Counted from the first letter of the stretch, positions 21,433 through 31,406 are shown. The stretch: DNA of 42,443 nucleotides from Clostridia bacterium (GCA_017613355.1 JAGAEA010000028.1:1-42443); one strand, 5' to 3'. Translations and numbers: made by a program. Notes: a model not told the origin generated them from the letters alone.

Positions 21433-22761
21433 TTGAAACGATTGAAGATTTTATCAGCTTTGGCGATTCTTTTGTGCGTGATCGGCGGTATTTATTTCGG
21501 ATTGATCCGTTTCAACACGGACATGATAGGGAATGTCACGCATCACCGCCCCGCGAAAAAAATCGATTCCGCATCCGTGACGTTTGAAGGTTGGGAAACG
21601 ACGAACGGCGTGTATGTAACGTTGAGCGGGGAAGCATCGATTGTGGTGGAACTCGGCGAAACAACCGAAGTTCATAACCTGCTGATCGACGGCAGTTTCC
21701 AGGCGCCCGACACCATGAAAGTCTATGCGATCGACGAAAACGGACAGGCTGCCGAGGTCACGGGAAAAGGAAGCAAACAAAACGAGGATTACCTGTTGCG
21801 GACGGATGTGGAAGCGGTCACTTTGCGGATCGTTCCGTTTGAGCGCGCGGGAGAGACGATGGAGCTCGGCGCGATCACGGTCAACCCCAGACGCCTGCAT
21901 ATCAATACCTACGCGATTTTGGCATTTATCCTGTTGGGGATTGTATCTCTTGTGGCAATCGATTTTATCGTGGATCGTGCGGAGATCGTGCGTGAGATTC
22001 GTGCAATGATCCGCTACCGGTATTTGGTACAGGATCTTGTAACCAAGGATATCAAAACCAAATATCGCCGTTCGGTGCTGGGGCTTCTTTGGAGCGTCCT
22101 CAATCCATTGCTGATGATGCTGGTTCTGACAGCCGTTTTCTCCACGATTTTCAACTATAAATCCGGTGATTTCTCGGTCTATTATCTCACGGGTTATATC
22201 ATGTTCAACTTTGTGACCGAGGCAACGACCTTTTCCATGACCTCGATTATCGGTTCGGCGGGACTCATCAAAAAGGTTTATATTCCCAAGCTCGTTTTTC
22301 CGTTGGAAAAATGTATGTTTGCGCTGGTGAATATGCTTTTTTCGCTGATCGCGGCGATCATCGTGTTTCTTGTGGTCGGTGTTCAGCCGCATTGGGTCAT
22401 TCTGTTGTTCCCGTTGCCCATTTTTTATCTGTTCGTTTTCAATTTCGGGATCAGCCTCATCCTGGCAACGCTGAATACGTTTTTCCGCGACGTCGGATAT
22501 TTGTATAACGTATTCATCACGATTTGGATGTACTTAACGCCCATCATTTATCCCGTGAGCATTCTGCCTTCGTGGCTGTTGCCCATCGTTAAGCTCAACC
22601 CGCTGTATCATTACGTGCAGTATTTCCGAAACGTGACGATCTACGGTGTGATGCCTTCTTTGAAGGACAACCTGATCTGCATTTCCATTTCGCTTCTGTT
22701 CCTCTTGATCGGGGTGCGGTTCTTCCGCAAGAAACAGGACCAATTCATCTTCTATATCTGA
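21433..22761 (+). CDS. Wzm-type polysaccharide ABC transporter permease with N-terminal extracytoplasmic domain
   Basis: A 442-residue membrane protein (counted from the TTG at 21433, which has GATGAGG 8 nt before it). An ATG at 21349 is in frame but almost on the transcription start, so it is unlikely. Residues 6-24 are a first membrane helix; 45-152 form a probable beta-sandwich (VTFEGWETTNGVYVTL, VVELGETTEVHNLLIDG, VEAVTLRIVPF) outside the cell; 159-180 are a second helix. From about 190 the normal ABC2 permease begins: YLVQDLVTKDIKTKYRRSVLGLLWSVLNPLL, six helices, and YHYVQYFRN near the end. It exports a finished glycan across the membrane with the ATPase encoded 15 nt downstream. The extra domain is unusual for this family. 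Confidence 0.88.
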   Translation: MKRLKILSALAILLCVIGGIYFGLIRFNTDMIGNVTHHRPAKKIDSASVTFEGWETTNGVYVTLSGEASIVVELGETTEVHNLLIDGSFQAPDTMKVYAIDENGQAAEVTGKGSKQNEDYLLRTDVEAVTLRIVPFERAGETMELGAITVNPRRLHINTYAILAFILLGIVSLVAIDFIVDRAEIVREIRAMIRYRYLVQDLVTKDIKTKYRRSVLGLLWSVLNPLLMMLVLTAVFSTIFNYKSGDFSVYYLTGYIMFNFVTEATTFSMTSIIGSAGLIKKVYIPKLVFPLEKCMFALVNMLFSLIAAIIVFLVVGVQPHWVILLFPLPIFYLFVFNFGISLILATLNTFFRDVGYLYNVFITIWMYLTPIIYPVSILPSWLLPIVKLNPLYHYVQYFRNVTIYGVMPSLKDNLICISISLLFLLIGVRFFRKKQDQFIFYI

Positions 22762-22776
22762 TATCGGGAGGCTGTT

Positions 22777-23517
22777 TTGAAAGAGCAACTGGCAGTGGAT
22801 ATTGAACACGTTACCATGAAGTTCAATATGCCCAAGGAAAAAATCGACAATATCAAGGAATACTTTATCAAGCTGATCAAAAGGCAGATCCGGTATGAGG
22901 AATTTGTCGCGCTGTCGGATGTTTCCCTGCAGATCAAGAGCGGGGAAGTCGTCGGGATCATCGGGCTGAACGGCTCGGGAAAAAGCACTCTGCTCAAAAT
23001 TATTTCGGGTATTCTCAAACCCAGCGAGGGAACCGTTAAAACGAACGGGGTCATTTCGCCGATGATCGAATTGGGAGCTGGCTTTGACTACGAACTGACG
23101 GCGAAAGAGAATATTTTCCTCAACGGCACGGTTCTCGGTTTCAATCATGCGTTTCTGAAAGAAAAATACGACGAAATTCTGGATTTTGCCGAGTTACGGG
23201 ATTTTGAAAACGTAGCCATTAAAAACTTTTCGTCGGGAATGGTAGCGCGACTCGGATTTTCGATTGCAACGTTAGTCAAACCGGACATTTTGATTGTGGA
23301 CGAGATTTTGTCGGTCGGAGACTTTTTGTTTCAACAGAAGTGCGAGGCGAGGATCAATGAACTGATGAGCGGCGGAACAACAGTATTGATCGTTTCGCAC
23401 TCGATCGAGCAAATCGAGCGACTGTGCAACAGAGTGATCTGGCTGGATCACGGAAAAGTGAAAATGATCGGAGAAACCGCCGCCGTTTGCGGGGAATACC
23501 GAACAATAGGACAATAA
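22777..23517 (+). CDS. Wzt-type polysaccharide ABC transporter ATP-binding protein
   Basis: A 246-residue ATPase driving glycan export. It begins at a TTG with CGGGAGG 5 nt upstream. Walker A is GLNGSGKST, the signature [13 protein letters not shown] has the SSGM form typical of the O-antigen and teichoic-acid exporters (Wzt/TagH), Walker B is [12 protein letters not shown], and the H-loop is SHS. The N-terminal part has the family's [24 protein letters not shown] lead-in. The chain stops straight after the nucleotide-binding domain: it has no C-terminal carbohydrate-binding domain as found in some Wzt proteins, so substrate recognition must lie elsewhere. Confidence 0.93.
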   Translation: MKEQLAVDIEHVTMKFNMPKEKIDNIKEYFIKLIKRQIRYEEFVALSDVSLQIKSGEVVGIIGLNGSGKSTLLKIISGILKPSEGTVKTNGVISPMIELGAGFDYELTAKENIFLNGTVLGFNHAFLKEKYDEILDFAELRDFENVAIKNFSSGMVARLGFSIATLVKPDILIVDEILSVGDFLFQQKCEARINELMSGGTTVLIVSHSIEQIERLCNRVIWLDHGKVKMIGETAAVCGEYRTIGQ

Positions 23518-23551
23518 GCTGCGAGTTAGTAAAAAAAGGAGATATTCAATA

Positions 23552-26500
23552 ATGAACCAAGGGAAAACCGATCTTCATGAGTTGAACGAAGAGCTGGAAC
23601 ACTATCGGCAGGAATACATGGATTTACAGGTGCAAAATCGGGAGTTGCAAGCGCAAGCATATTATTATCACAATGAATATCTCGTGATTTCAAATTCGGC
23701 TTTTTGGAAACTGACAAAGCCTTTTCGTATTCTTATGGATTTTCTAAAATTCATTTTTCGACACATTAAGCCATTACGAAAAATCTGGCACGGATTGAAA
23801 TACATAAAGAAAAACGGATTTCAAAAGACATGGAAACGTATTTTTGGCAAGAAAAAATCCGCGCGTTTTAGAAATGAAGAGCTTGAAAGTATATATGAAG
23901 AGCAAAGATCTCATTTGCCGAAAACCAACATTCGTTTTAGTATTTTAGTTCCGCTCTATAATACGGACAAGCGCTATCTTGCGGAAATGATTGAATCCGT
24001 AAAAGCGCAGACTTACCCTAATTGGGAGCTCTGTCTTGCTGACGGGAGTGACGATGCACACCCTGAAGTGGAGTGTATTTGCCAATTTTATGCGAACACG
24101 GATGATCGAATTCGATATAAGCGTCTTGAAAAAAATGCCGGGATTTCCGAAAACTCCAATGCTTGTGCCAAAATGGCGACGGGGGATTATTTAGCATTTC
24201 TCGACCATGACGATCTTCTCTCTCCGGCAGCTCTTTATATGAATGTCAAAGCAATTATGGAAACCAATGCGGATTTGCTCTATTCGGATGAAGATCATCT
24301 TTCTCCGAAGGGGGAGCATGTCAATGTTTTGTATAAGCCGGATTGGTCTCCGGATCTTTTGATGAGTCAAATGTATATTTGCCATCTCACAGTTTTGAAA
24401 AAGGCACTTTTTGAGGAACTGGGGGGATTTCACGCGGAATTTGACGGAAGTCAAGATTACGATTTGATTTTGCGCGCAAGTGAAAAGACCGATCAAATTG
24501 TTCATATTCCCACGGTTCTTTATACATGGAGAGAATGCGAGACATCCACTGCAGCGAACGCCGACTCGAAACCTTATGCTCATGAGGCGGGAAGACGGGC
24601 GTTGGATGCACATTTGAAGCGTGTATATGGTGATTCTGCGGAAGCGGTCGACGGTCCCTATACTTTTGTGTTTGATGCCAGATTCCATATTCTCGGGAAT
24701 AAACCGATGGTGTCTATCATCATTCCGATGAAAGATCATTGGGAACTTTCCGATGCTTGCATCAACAGCATTTTGAAAAAAACGACCTATTCGAATTATG
24801 AAATTTTGATTTTGAACAATCGTTCTGCTCAAACTGAAACTTTTACATGGTTTGAAGCGGTCTCACAGCGTGATTCGCGGGTCCGCGTAATTGAAGCGGA
24901 TATGGATTTCAACTGGTCGAAGTTGAATAATTTCGGCATTCTTCACGCGAAGGGTGAGGTGTTCGTTTTCTTGAACAACGACACGCTTATAATCACACCC
25001 GATTGGCTTGAGCGTTTAACGGAAAATGCATTGCGAACGGATATTGGTATTGTCGGTGGTTTGTTGCTTTATGAGGATAATACCATTCAGCATGCGGGCG
25101 TAGTTGTTGGTTTGAATGGGTTTGCCGACCATGTTTTTAAAGGGATGGATGCCGTTCATTTCGGCTCTCCGTTTGTTTCTCCCATGGTTAGCAGAAATGT
25201 ATTGGCAGTTACAGGCGCATGTATGGCAATCTCCAGGAAAAAAATCGAGGAGATTGGGCTGTTTGATGAAAGTTTTGTGATCTGCGGCAGCGACGTGGAG
25301 CTTTGCCTGCGGGCATATGAAAGTGGTTATTTCAACCGTTACGATGCCGGAGTTCGTCTGTACCACTTGGAATCCAAAAGTAGAGATTCTTATATCCCAC
25401 CGATAGATGTGAGACGTTCAATCGAAAGCTATGGCCCATATTTGGAAGATGGAGATCCTTTTTATAACTGCAATTTGAATTTGAACACAACGGTTCCGGA
25501 GGAAAGAGTGATTTCAATGAACATGATTCGATTGAAGAAAATCATCAAGCGTTGCCCGCCGATTGCGGCAATGGCACGCAAGCTTCGCAGAAAGCTGATG
25601 CCGAGCGCCGAATATAAGATTCCTGAGATTGAGCCATTTACCGCACGCAAAGACAAAAACAGCAACGGGAAATTGCGATTGAACTTGCTCACTCCGTCCG
25701 TTGATATGGCACACGTGTTCGGCGGAATATCCACTGCTATCAAGTTTTTTGATGAATTGCGAATGAAATTGGAATGCGATGTGCGCATCATTTCTACGGA
25801 TGCGGGAATTGAGAAAAAGACTTCGGTGATTGATAAAGAGTATGTATTGGTTCCGGCAGACCAGGACTCCAATGCATCAATGCAATTGGTTGCATACAAT
25901 GACCGCTATCAAAAGACCATACCCGTCAGGGAAAACGATATTTTTATGGCAACGGCTTGGTGGACCGCATACACAATCCGCCCGATTATCGAATGGCAGA
26001 GTGAAATTTATGGTATAGATCCGCACCCGCTTCTTTACTTTATTCAAGACTATGAGCCCGGGTTTTATCCATGGTCATCCCGATATATGTTGGCAGATAG
26101 CACCTATCGCTTCAAGATTCCGACGTACGCGATTCTAAATTCTGGTCTGCTGAAAGATTTTTTTGATAAGAACGGTTATTCTTTTACAAAGACATGGTAT
26201 TTTGAACCCGTTCTTAATGAGAAGTTGGCAAACTATCTCCCGCAGGATACCGATATAGTCCATAAGAAACCATCAATTTTGGTTTACGGAAGACCTTCTG
26301 TGGATCGAAACGCATTTGCTTTGGTGGTGGAATCGCTGAAAATATGGGTTAAAAAGTTCCCGAATGCGAAAGCGTGGGAAATTTATTCTGCGGGCGAGGA
26401 GCATGATTCGGTTGATCTCGGAGAGGATTGTATTTTGCAATCGTTAGGCAAACTTACGTTGGAAGATTATGCAAAAACGATGTTAGATACCTATGTTGGT

Positions 26501-26809
26501 CTTTCGCTCATGGTTTCTCCGCATCCCAGTTATCCGCCACTTGAAATGTCTACTTTCGGAGTTAAATTGATTACGAATTGCTATGCAAATAAGGATTTGA
26601 ATGGTTTTAATCCGAATATCACTTGCGTTGAGCATTGTTCACCCGATACCATTGCGGAAAAACTCTGCGATATTTGCGAGAATTATAACGAAGAAGGAAA
26701 GATCGCGGTGAATAACGACTATGCCAAAGGCGGAAAAATTTTTGGAAGTATTGTTGAGGAATTGTCTGGACTCATTGATAACTTTGACAATAAGGGGAAG
26801 CAACCATGA
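23552..26809 (+). CDS. Multi-domain glycosyltransferase (two GT2 domains plus WsaF-like domain)
   Basis: A 1085-residue cytoplasmic transferase. Residues 1-50 are a coiled coil (HELNEELEHYRQEYMDLQ), 55-110 a basic membrane-associated region. GT2 domain one starts near 130 (RFSILVPLYNTD) and has the LDHDDLLS acceptor-metal motif; domain two starts near 385 (MVSIIIPMKDHWE) with FLNNDTLI and CGSDVELCLRA. The last 400 residues (from LRLNLLTPSV and FGGISTAIKFF to VSPHPSYPPLEMSTFGVK) resemble the WsaF-type rhamnosyltransferase fold. Together they could add two or three sugars in one polypeptide. AAAGGAG precedes the start. Base composition is clearly A+T-richer than upstream genes. The sugars used cannot be read from the sequence. 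Confidence 0.88.
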   Translation: MNQGKTDLHELNEELEHYRQEYMDLQVQNRELQAQAYYYHNEYLVISNSAFWKLTKPFRILMDFLKFIFRHIKPLRKIWHGLKYIKKNGFQKTWKRIFGKKKSARFRNEELESIYEEQRSHLPKTNIRFSILVPLYNTDKRYLAEMIESVKAQTYPNWELCLADGSDDAHPEVECICQFYANTDDRIRYKRLEKNAGISENSNACAKMATGDYLAFLDHDDLLSPAALYMNVKAIMETNADLLYSDEDHLSPKGEHVNVLYKPDWSPDLLMSQMYICHLTVLKKALFEELGGFHAEFDGSQDYDLILRASEKTDQIVHIPTVLYTWRECETSTAANADSKPYAHEAGRRALDAHLKRVYGDSAEAVDGPYTFVFDARFHILGNKPMVSIIIPMKDHWELSDACINSILKKTTYSNYEILILNNRSAQTETFTWFEAVSQRDSRVRVIEADMDFNWSKLNNFGILHAKGEVFVFLNNDTLIITPDWLERLTENALRTDIGIVGGLLLYEDNTIQHAGVVVGLNGFADHVFKGMDAVHFGSPFVSPMVSRNVLAVTGACMAISRKKIEEIGLFDESFVICGSDVELCLRAYESGYFNRYDAGVRLYHLESKSRDSYIPPIDVRRSIESYGPYLEDGDPFYNCNLNLNTTVPEERVISMNMIRLKKIIKRCPPIAAMARKLRRKLMPSAEYKIPEIEPFTARKDKNSNGKLRLNLLTPSVDMAHVFGGISTAIKFFDELRMKLECDVRIISTDAGIEKKTSVIDKEYVLVPADQDSNASMQLVAYNDRYQKTIPVRENDIFMATAWWTAYTIRPIIEWQSEIYGIDPHPLLYFIQDYEPGFYPWSSRYMLADSTYRFKIPTYAILNSGLLKDFFDKNGYSFTKTWYFEPVLNEKLANYLPQDTDIVHKKPSILVYGRPSVDRNAFALVVESLKIWVKKFPNAKAWEIYSAGEEHDSVDLGEDCILQSLGKLTLEDYAKTMLDTYVGLSLMVSPHPSYPPLEMSTFGVKLITNCYANKDLNGFNPNITCVEHCSPDTIAEKLCDICENYNEEGKIAVNNDYAKGGKIFGSIVEELSGLIDNFDNKGKQP

Positions 26810-28569
26810 TTCAAACAAAGTATTGGAAAATCATAAATACTCTATGTGCAATTTTGATGCTTTTTTCGCTTGTTTCTCTTTTTTCGGTAAAGATCAATGA
26901 ATCGAATGAGATTATTTATTGCTTCCATCCTGTTGCGGGGGCTTTGTTCGCGATTTTCTTGATTATTCTCATTGTTTTTCACAAGAAACTTGCTTTTTTT
27001 CACAATGCTTTCGTTTTTTTTAAAATAGACAAGGATAAGTTAGCCGAAAAATCAATCATTCAAAAAATCATCTATTTAGCTAACAAAATTGTAACTCCGG
27101 CATTTATAGTGCTCTATTCTGTACTTTTGATTTTCAGCTTTTTGAGTCGGACGACGGTCATATTAGTTTTTTTTGGAAGCTTACTTCTTTTGATTTTACA
27201 ATTACTCGATCGAATTTTGTGTGGAGAAGCTTCGGAATCATATCGACTGTTTGTAGTATCCGCGATTGTCCTTTGCATGATGATGACCTATACCCTTCCA
27301 TTTTTTACCGGGATTTCTTGGGATGATCAAATTCACTTCGGAAATATTTATGATATGGTTCAGCCTTTTACGGAGCGGACATCCTTTGCGGTATATCGTT
27401 TCAAGGATCCGGGATCGTTTTATTCCATTTCGGATTTTATCCAAAACCCTCGCGGACTGTCCGAACAGTTATTTCACGATTCGGAAATAGAGGTTTTGGC
27501 TGGGAAAACACGGCCCGGGATCACCTCATTTTCCGCTTATTTGGGACCGGTTCTCTCAATGGCGATCCTTGCCGCATTAGGAGCGGATATGTTCAAAATA
27601 TCCGTTATTTGTAGATTAACGATCGGTATTCTGTTTGCACTTATTGTCGGCAAAGCAATCAAAAAATTGAAAAGTGGGGGATACATTTTTTCAGTGATCT
27701 GCCTGTTGCCCACGGTGCTGTTTCTATCAAGTTCGTTCTCTTATGACTCATGGGTGATTGCGATGTTTGCCCATGTGAGCGCTTGGCTGATTTCGGAATT
27801 TCAACAACCGGAGAAAAAAATATCGATTCATGAATGTGTGGTTTTGTTTTGTGCTGTGTTTCTCGGAAGCACAACCAAAGCAATTTACTTTTTCCTTTTG
27901 ATCCCTTTTCTGTTTTTATCAAAAACGAAATTCCAGTCTGAAAAACAGAAAAAAGGATTGAAATGGGTAGCGATCAGCACGATGATATTAATTGCGATTC
28001 TTATCATGTTACCGATGTTTGTCAACAAGACCGGATTTTCCGATATGCGGGGCGGAGATGGTGTGAACAGCAGTGAGCAAATCCGCTTTATCCTCACGCA
28101 TCCTATTAAATATACGGGAATTCTTTTCGGATTCTTTGCAGACTATCTATCGCTGAATTTTGCAACACAGAGTATCAATTTCTATGCATATCTCGGAAGT
28201 GGTTTGCCATTGTTTGGCGGGTTTGCAATTTTGCTTTTGATTTATGCGATCTTTACCGAACATCGAGAAAGCCATCTTCACGAACCGGTAGGAAAAGTCA
28301 GATTAGGGTCGATTTTTGTGTGTTTGATTCAAATTGTGCTGGTTGCCACCTCGCTTTATATCTCCTTTACTCCCGTCGGGTATGAAACGGTCAATGGCTG
28401 TGCCTATCGATATATGTTCCCAATTTTACCGATGTTGCTTTATATGCTTTCCCCCACGCGGATCGTTTGTACGGTATCTGATCGTTTACAGAAAGGGATT
28501 GTTTTTATCGGCATCGCGCTTGTTTCTCTTGCATCATATTTCAGTGTTTATATTTGTCATTTCTTCTAA
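26806..28569 (+). CDS. DUF2142-like polytopic membrane protein
   Basis: A 587-residue protein with about 12-13 membrane helices. After three N-terminal helices a loop (FFTGISWDDQIHFGNIYDM) carries acidic and histidine residues at the place where the membrane glycosyltransferases of the GT-C type keep their acidic motif. Later marks are LLPTVLFLSSSFSYDSWVIAMF and GSTTKAIYFFLLIPFLFL, which resemble the DUF2142 family. Members occur in surface-glycan loci and are thought to transfer lipid-linked sugars or to act in polymer assembly. Its ATG overlaps the preceding stop by 4 nt, so it is translationally coupled. The function is not known; a GT-C transferase or a polymerase-like role are both possible. 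Confidence 0.7.
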   Translation: MIQTKYWKIINTLCAILMLFSLVSLFSVKINESNEIIYCFHPVAGALFAIFLIILIVFHKKLAFFHNAFVFFKIDKDKLAEKSIIQKIIYLANKIVTPAFIVLYSVLLIFSFLSRTTVILVFFGSLLLLILQLLDRILCGEASESYRLFVVSAIVLCMMMTYTLPFFTGISWDDQIHFGNIYDMVQPFTERTSFAVYRFKDPGSFYSISDFIQNPRGLSEQLFHDSEIEVLAGKTRPGITSFSAYLGPVLSMAILAALGADMFKISVICRLTIGILFALIVGKAIKKLKSGGYIFSVICLLPTVLFLSSSFSYDSWVIAMFAHVSAWLISEFQQPEKKISIHECVVLFCAVFLGSTTKAIYFFLLIPFLFLSKTKFQSEKQKKGLKWVAISTMILIAILIMLPMFVNKTGFSDMRGGDGVNSSEQIRFILTHPIKYTGILFGFFADYLSLNFATQSINFYAYLGSGLPLFGGFAILLLIYAIFTEHRESHLHEPVGKVRLGSIFVCLIQIVLVATSLYISFTPVGYETVNGCAYRYMFPILPMLLYMLSPTRIVCTVSDRLQKGIVFIGIALVSLASYFSVYICHFF

Positions 28570-28586
28570 AAAAGCAGAGAGCATTT

Positions 28587-29822
28587 ATGAATAAACCAAC
28601 GCTTCGCAACCAAATGCTTTGGAATGCCGTTGGCAACGTGATTTATCTCGGTTGCCAATGGCTTGTCGTGGTACTTGTGACCAAAATGGGAGGCTTTTCG
28701 GATGCGGGTTTGCTTTCGATCGCCATGTCGGTCAGCGCAACATTCCAAACAATTGCGCTGTTCGGAATTCGGAATTTTCAGGTCTCCGACTTGAAAGGAG
28801 AATTTTCCGATACGCACTATGTTGGCTTTCGCACAATAACTTGTACGCTTGCTTTGCTTATCTGCATGGGCTTTTCGTTGATTGCTCGCTATAGAAGTTG
28901 GCAATTACTGGCAATCCTTCTGTTTATGCTTTTCCGATTGGCAGAATCTTTTTCGGACGTCCTGCATGGTATTGCTCAAAAAAATGACCGTCTTGACATT
29001 GCGGGGAAGTCTTTTGCAATCAAAGGCGTCGGATTACTCGCTGTATTTTATATTTCTTATCGGTTCATGGGAAATTTGTGTTTCAGTCTGCTTCTCATGG
29101 CTGCGTTTTCCTTATCATCCACATTTTTATTTGATCTCTTTATCGTGCGCAGATTTTCCCGTTTTGCATTGCTTGCAAATCCTGCGAATTGTGTGCCGAT
29201 GGCAAAGAAAACGATTCCGCTTTGTTTGTATATGTTTTTGTATTCGGCAATTTCAACCGTACCGAAATTGTTTTTGGAGCGACAGACCGACGAAGCAATC
29301 CTCGGCGCTTATTCGTCTGTTTTTGCCCCCGCGTTGTTAATCACATCGGCGGCGGGATACCTGTACCAACCGTTTATCTCTACCTTTACAAAATATCATC
29401 AAGCCAAGGAACGCAAGAAATTCCTTATTCTGCTTTCTAAAATCGGATTTGGAATTTTGTTGGTCGGAGTTCTTGCTTTGATTTTGGAATATTTCCTTGG
29501 GGAATTTGCTCTGATGTTGATCTTCGGAGAAATGATACGAGATTATGTATATTTGTTCCAACCGATCATTCTTGCGATTTTCTTTGTGGCACTGATGAGT
29601 TTTCTTTCCATGCTGGAAATTGTTCTGCGGGATTTTCTTTGGCTTTTAATCGGTTGCGGGATCGGGTTTGCAATCGAAATCGCAGTCTCGTATCCGATGG
29701 TCCGTATATATGGCGCGAATGGAGCAAGTTTTGCTTTGCTTTTGGCGGCAGGGGTTGCCGTGGTGGTTTTGTTGTTCCGGATAATCTTTCATTGCGGAAT
29801 ACATGAGGAGGCGGTATCGTGA
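28587..29822 (+). CDS. Flippase-like polysaccharide transport protein (MOP superfamily)
   Basis: A 411-residue membrane protein with about 12 helices, shaped like Wzx flippases. It begins MNKPTLRNQMLWNAVGN, then VTKMGGFSDAGLLSIAMS, typical of the N-terminus of polysaccharide biosynthesis proteins of the MOP exporter superfamily. Later FLERQTDEAILGAYSSVFAPALLITSAAGYLYQPF matches the central region. It would flip lipid-linked units, while the same locus also encodes an ABC exporter, so one of the two may handle a modifying sugar unit instead of the main chain. The site before the start is weak (GCAGAGAG). Its stop overlaps the next gene's GTG start. Confidence 0.85.
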   Translation: MNKPTLRNQMLWNAVGNVIYLGCQWLVVVLVTKMGGFSDAGLLSIAMSVSATFQTIALFGIRNFQVSDLKGEFSDTHYVGFRTITCTLALLICMGFSLIARYRSWQLLAILLFMLFRLAESFSDVLHGIAQKNDRLDIAGKSFAIKGVGLLAVFYISYRFMGNLCFSLLLMAAFSLSSTFLFDLFIVRRFSRFALLANPANCVPMAKKTIPLCLYMFLYSAISTVPKLFLERQTDEAILGAYSSVFAPALLITSAAGYLYQPFISTFTKYHQAKERKKFLILLSKIGFGILLVGVLALILEYFLGEFALMLIFGEMIRDYVYLFQPIILAIFFVALMSFLSMLEIVLRDFLWLLIGCGIGFAIEIAVSYPMVRIYGANGASFALLLAAGVAVVVLLFRIIFHCGIHEEAVS

Positions 29823-30655
29823 AATTTTCCGTATTGATGTCGGTTTATGCAAAAGATGATCCTGCTTTTCTGCAATCGTCGCTCGAAAGCATCTACGATA
29901 GTCAAACGGTCAAGCCGGATGAGATCATCATTGTTTTCGACGGACATTTATCGCCATCCTTGACCGATGTGTTATATCGTTTCATGGAAGGTCGCGAGAA
30001 TGTCGTTCGCTTTCTGCCGCAAGAAACAAACCGAGGACTTGGCGAAGCATTGCGAATTGGTCAGAGCGCCTGCCATGGAGACTATATCTTTCGGATGGAT
30101 GCGGACGATATCAGTCGCTCGGATCGATTTGAAAAACAGGTTGGCTATTTAACCGAACATCCCGAAATCGACGTACTCGGAACAGCAACAGAGGAATTTT
30201 TACAATCTCCGGGAGATCTCGAGTCGATCTGCTCTTTTCCCGCGGAACATGAACGCATTGCAAAATTAGCAAAAAAAAGAAATCCGATCAATCACATGAC
30301 GGTTTGTATTCGCAGGGAAGCACTGATGCGTGTGGGCGGATATGAAACAATGCTTTATCTGGAAGATTATTATCTTTGGTTAAGGATGCTGGCGGCGGGA
30401 TGCCGGTTTGCAAACTTATCGGAGCCACTGGTCGATGTAAGGGTCGGGAATGGATTTTATGCACGCAGAAGTGCCAACCGGCAGGTAAAGGGATGGAAAG
30501 CACTGCAACAATTCATGCTTCGGGAAAAAATGATTACGCGGATGCGGGCCACAATCAATATGTTAACAGTCCGTATTTTTGTTTTGATTCCCCCATTCTT
30601 CAAAAAATGGATATATCGTCATTTGATGAGAAGAAAAAAGAAAAATACATTATAA
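29819..30655 (+). CDS. GT2 family glycosyltransferase
   Basis: A 278-residue inverting glycosyltransferase, starting at a GTG with GAGGAGG 7 nt before it. The GT-A fold has KFSVLMSVYAKDDPAFLQSSLESIY at the N-terminus, IIVFDGH, NRGLGEALRIG and the metal-binding MDADDIS. A later NHMTVCIRREALMRVGGY and YLEDYYLWLRM give the acceptor side with the catalytic acidic pair. The C-terminus has a hydrophobic segment (MLTVRIFVLIPPFF) that may sit on the membrane. Sugar donor and acceptor are unknown. Tightly coupled to the flippase-like gene. Confidence 0.9.
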   Translation: MKFSVLMSVYAKDDPAFLQSSLESIYDSQTVKPDEIIIVFDGHLSPSLTDVLYRFMEGRENVVRFLPQETNRGLGEALRIGQSACHGDYIFRMDADDISRSDRFEKQVGYLTEHPEIDVLGTATEEFLQSPGDLESICSFPAEHERIAKLAKKRNPINHMTVCIRREALMRVGGYETMLYLEDYYLWLRMLAAGCRFANLSEPLVDVRVGNGFYARRSANRQVKGWKALQQFMLREKMITRMRATINMLTVRIFVLIPPFFKKWIYRHLMRRKKKNTL

Positions 30656-30677
30656 TCGGTCTTAAAGGATAAAAACG

Positions 30678-31406
30678 ATGGAAAAAATATCAGAAAATCA
30701 AAATCGTGTTTTACTTGTTATTCCTGCCTATAATGAAGCGGGGAACATTGAACGCGTGGTGGATGATGTGATCGAAAACTACCCGCAGTACGATTATGTG
30801 GTGGTCAACGATGGTTCTCGTGATGCCACCCCCGAAATCTGCCGCCGGAGAGGGTATCATTTTCTGGATATGCCGATCAACGTCGGACTTTCGGATGCGG
30901 TTCAGGCGGGGATGATGTATGCCTATGCGCACGGATATGATTATGCCGTGCAATTCGATGGGGATGGGCAACATGACCCGCAGTACATCGAAGCAATGGT
31001 GAACGCCATGGATGATTGCGATTTATGCATTGGTTCACGTTTTGTGGAAAAGAAAAAACCGCATAGTTTAAGGATGCTCGGAAGCCGCTTGATCGGGGGA
31101 ACGCTTGCTTTAACGGTTCACCGTCGGATCAAGGATCCCACGTCGGGAATGCGGATGTATAACCGCAGGGTGATGAAGGTCATGTCCGAGCAAGTAGACT
31201 ACGGTCCCGAGCCTGATACGATCGCACATTTGATCCGTAGCGGAGCGCGTGTAAAAGAAGTTCAGGTTGAAATGCGGGAGCGAATTGCAGGAAAGAGCTA
31301 TCTCAACTTGACCCGTTCTTTGCGGTACATGACGCATATGTGCTTTTCCATTATGTTCATCCAATGGTGCCGAAAAAAGGTAAATTTGAAGGAGGCGGGC
31401 AAATGA
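30678..31406 (+). CDS. GT2 family glycosyltransferase (polyprenyl-phosphate sugar synthase type)
   Basis: A 242-residue transferase of the dolichyl-phosphate-mannose-synthase-like group. VLLVIPAYNEAGNIERVVDDV, VVVNDGSRDAT, NVGLSDAVQAGM, QFDGDGQHDPQY and CIGSRF are all the expected motifs, and DPTSGMRMYNRRVM follows. There are no C-terminal membrane helices. Such enzymes transfer a sugar to undecaprenyl phosphate for use outside the membrane, and they often sit beside a DUF2304 protein, as here. The pairing suggests a modification step using a GT-C enzyme such as the DUF2142-like protein. Start and stop are clear; the next gene overlaps by 4 nt. Confidence 0.92.
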   Translation: MEKISENQNRVLLVIPAYNEAGNIERVVDDVIENYPQYDYVVVNDGSRDATPEICRRRGYHFLDMPINVGLSDAVQAGMMYAYAHGYDYAVQFDGDGQHDPQYIEAMVNAMDDCDLCIGSRFVEKKKPHSLRMLGSRLIGGTLALTVHRRIKDPTSGMRMYNRRVMKVMSEQVDYGPEPDTIAHLIRSGARVKEVQVEMRERIAGKSYLNLTRSLRYMTHMCFSIMFIQWCRKKVNLKEAGK

